DNA from: Caldisericota bacterium
GTDB lineage: Bacteria > Caldisericota > Caldisericia > Cryosericales > Cryosericaceae
Length of the DNA stretch: 5,595 nucleotides
Reading direction: 5' to 3'
NCBI GenBank assembly: GCA_022710025.1
Contig: JAKLHS010000041.1
Coordinates: 1 to 5,595, forward strand
Shown piece after piece: positions 4,948 through 5,595 of the stretch. A program made the position numbers and the translations under genes. A model generated the notes under the pieces. That model was given only the letters and a program-made list of their open reading frames with translations, was not told the origin of the DNA and did not search any database. Each line of letters opens with the position of its first letter. Within the stretch, counting starts at the first letter, position 1.

Positions 4948-5562
4948 CTATTGCTTCCTGTTACGCAGGTGCTCTGTCGAGTCGATCATCTGTGTATGCC
5001 AGGCGTTTCCATCAAATTCAAAGACGGACAGGCATGCATTCGATTGGGAGAAACTGTCGACGGCGGACACCGACAGACGGAGAAGCGCAGTGAAGAAGAA
5101 ACGATTGAATGCTCCGTGGCCAGCGATCAGACAAAGGCGAAACGACCGCGCCTCTATGATATCCCTGAGTGCAATGGCACGAGCGTAGACCTCTTCGATT
5201 GATTCGCCGCCGTCAGCTCGGGCGTCCGGCAGACGCTCATCCCAACGCTCAGCATTCAATGGATCCATTGCAAATATGTCGTCCCAGCTTCGTCCCTGCC
5301 AGCAGCCAAAATCTACTTCTACCAGCTCTGGAAGGATCTGCACGGTGCAACCGACCCGGTGAGCGACGGCCTCCGCGAGCGACCGCGAGCGATCCAGCGG
5401 ACTGGACAGGATCAGGTCGAATGGCAGACCCCCGAGCACAGCTGCCGTCCGTGACGTCTGTGCATGACCGCGATGTGACAATGGGGAGTTACTGCGCCCC
5501 TGGATCCGGCCCGTCGCGTTCCATGTCGTTTCGCCGTGACGCGCCACATACAGCGTTTTCAT
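4948..5562 (-). CDS. Histidine phosphatase superfamily protein (phosphoglycerate mutase-like, GpmB/CobC/PhoE type)
   Basis: A 204-residue cytoplasmic enzyme of the branch-1 histidine phosphatases, which transfer phosphate through a histidine. The N-terminal catalytic motif is RHGETTWN (Arg8, His9), followed by GRIQGRSNSPLSHRGHAQ (18-35), SSPLDRSRSLAEA (53-65, catalytic Arg58), the acid/base Glu82 in VEVDFGCWQG (81-90), GGES (118-121) and the second histidine in AGHGAFNRF (His149). All core residues are present. Length around 200 fits cofactor-independent-of-BPG phosphatases such as CobC (alpha-ribazole phosphatase), PhoE or GpmB-like proteins rather than the roughly 250-residue glycolytic mutase. 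The substrate cannot be chosen, and no cobalamin gene is nearby to favour CobC. ATG 5562 has AGAGG 6 nt upstream. The promoter is outside the window or in the last 30 bases; a terminator follows, so it is probably transcribed apart from rubredoxin. Confidence 0.92.
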   Translation of the reverse strand: MKTLYVARHGETTWNATGRIQGRSNSPLSHRGHAQTSRTAAVLGGLPFDLILSSPLDRSRSLAEAVAHRVGCTVQILPELVEVDFGCWQGRSWDDIFAMDPLNAERWDERLPDARADGGESIEEVYARAIALRDIIEARSFRLCLIAGHGAFNRFFFTALLRLSVSAVDSFSQSNACLSVFEFDGNAWHTQMIDSTEHLRNRKQ

Positions 5563-5564
5563 GG

Positions 5565-5588
5565 TGAACCTCTTGACTTGAGCCTCTT
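5565..5588. repeat. Two 10-bp direct repeats upstream of the histidine phosphatase gene
   Basis: On the plus strand, TGAACCTCTT (5565-5574) and TGAGCCTCTT (5579-5588) differ at one base and lie 14 bp apart. In the gene's direction each contains AAGAGG, and the gene-proximal copy is the ribosome binding site. The repeat is seen directly; a function is not known. Confidence 0.5.
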
Positions 5589-5595
5589 ATCACAG

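Noticed and set aside
4762..5202. 146-codon plus-strand open frame opposite rubredoxin's leader and the phosphatase
   Set aside because: It is antisense to two conserved genes and a terminator/promoter region; low-complexity, charged product with no family features.
1..5595. A novel defence, mobile or biosynthetic system
   Set aside because: Every long frame is explained by a known family, and I see no repeats arrays, transposase, integrase, toxin-antitoxin pair or unexplained conserved cluster.

Overview
The window is densely packed bacterial chromosomal DNA of middling GC content (by eye a little over half), with eight genes, seven complete and one cut by the left edge. No RNA gene, insertion sequence, CRISPR array or phage gene is visible, and no stretch over 300 bases lacks a gene. 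The host cannot be named from this sequence. A lipobox on the PLD gene, a rubredoxin with its flavoprotein reductase, a family 4 iron-sulfur uracil-DNA glycosylase and an M16 peptidase next to dut together suggest a bacterium from an anaerobic, microaerophilic or thermophile-related lineage. That is inference only.

Left block, plus strand (1-1270): the C-terminus of an M16-family zinc peptidase, dUTPase (dut) and a family 4 uracil-DNA glycosylase. Each gene overlaps the next by 20 bp, so this reads as one translationally coupled operon. dut lowers dUTP, and the glycosylase removes uracil that still enters DNA.

Second block, minus strand (1286-2311): nucleoside diphosphate kinase (ndk), followed after 1 nt by a MarR-type regulator. 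It converges on the dut operon. A sigma70-like promoter and a leader that can fold over the ndk ribosome binding site lie upstream.

Third block, plus strand (2336-3383): a single gene for a predicted lipoprotein with two intact HKD motifs of the phospholipase D superfamily. It diverges from ndk and may be transcribed without a 5' leader.

Right block, minus strand (3403-5595): a histidine phosphatase gene that ends in a likely intrinsic terminator, then a separate promoter driving rubredoxin and a rubredoxin-reductase-like FAD/NAD(P)H oxidoreductase. These last two probably form an electron-transfer pair (NAD(P)H to flavoprotein to rubredoxin to an acceptor encoded elsewhere).

The genes belong to known families. 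I found no clearly new multi-gene system. The points worth checking are regulatory or architectural: overlapping uracil-exclusion genes, a regulator attached to ndk, a possible leaderless PLD mRNA, a possible ndk leader switch, and similar 16-bp-spacer promoters.
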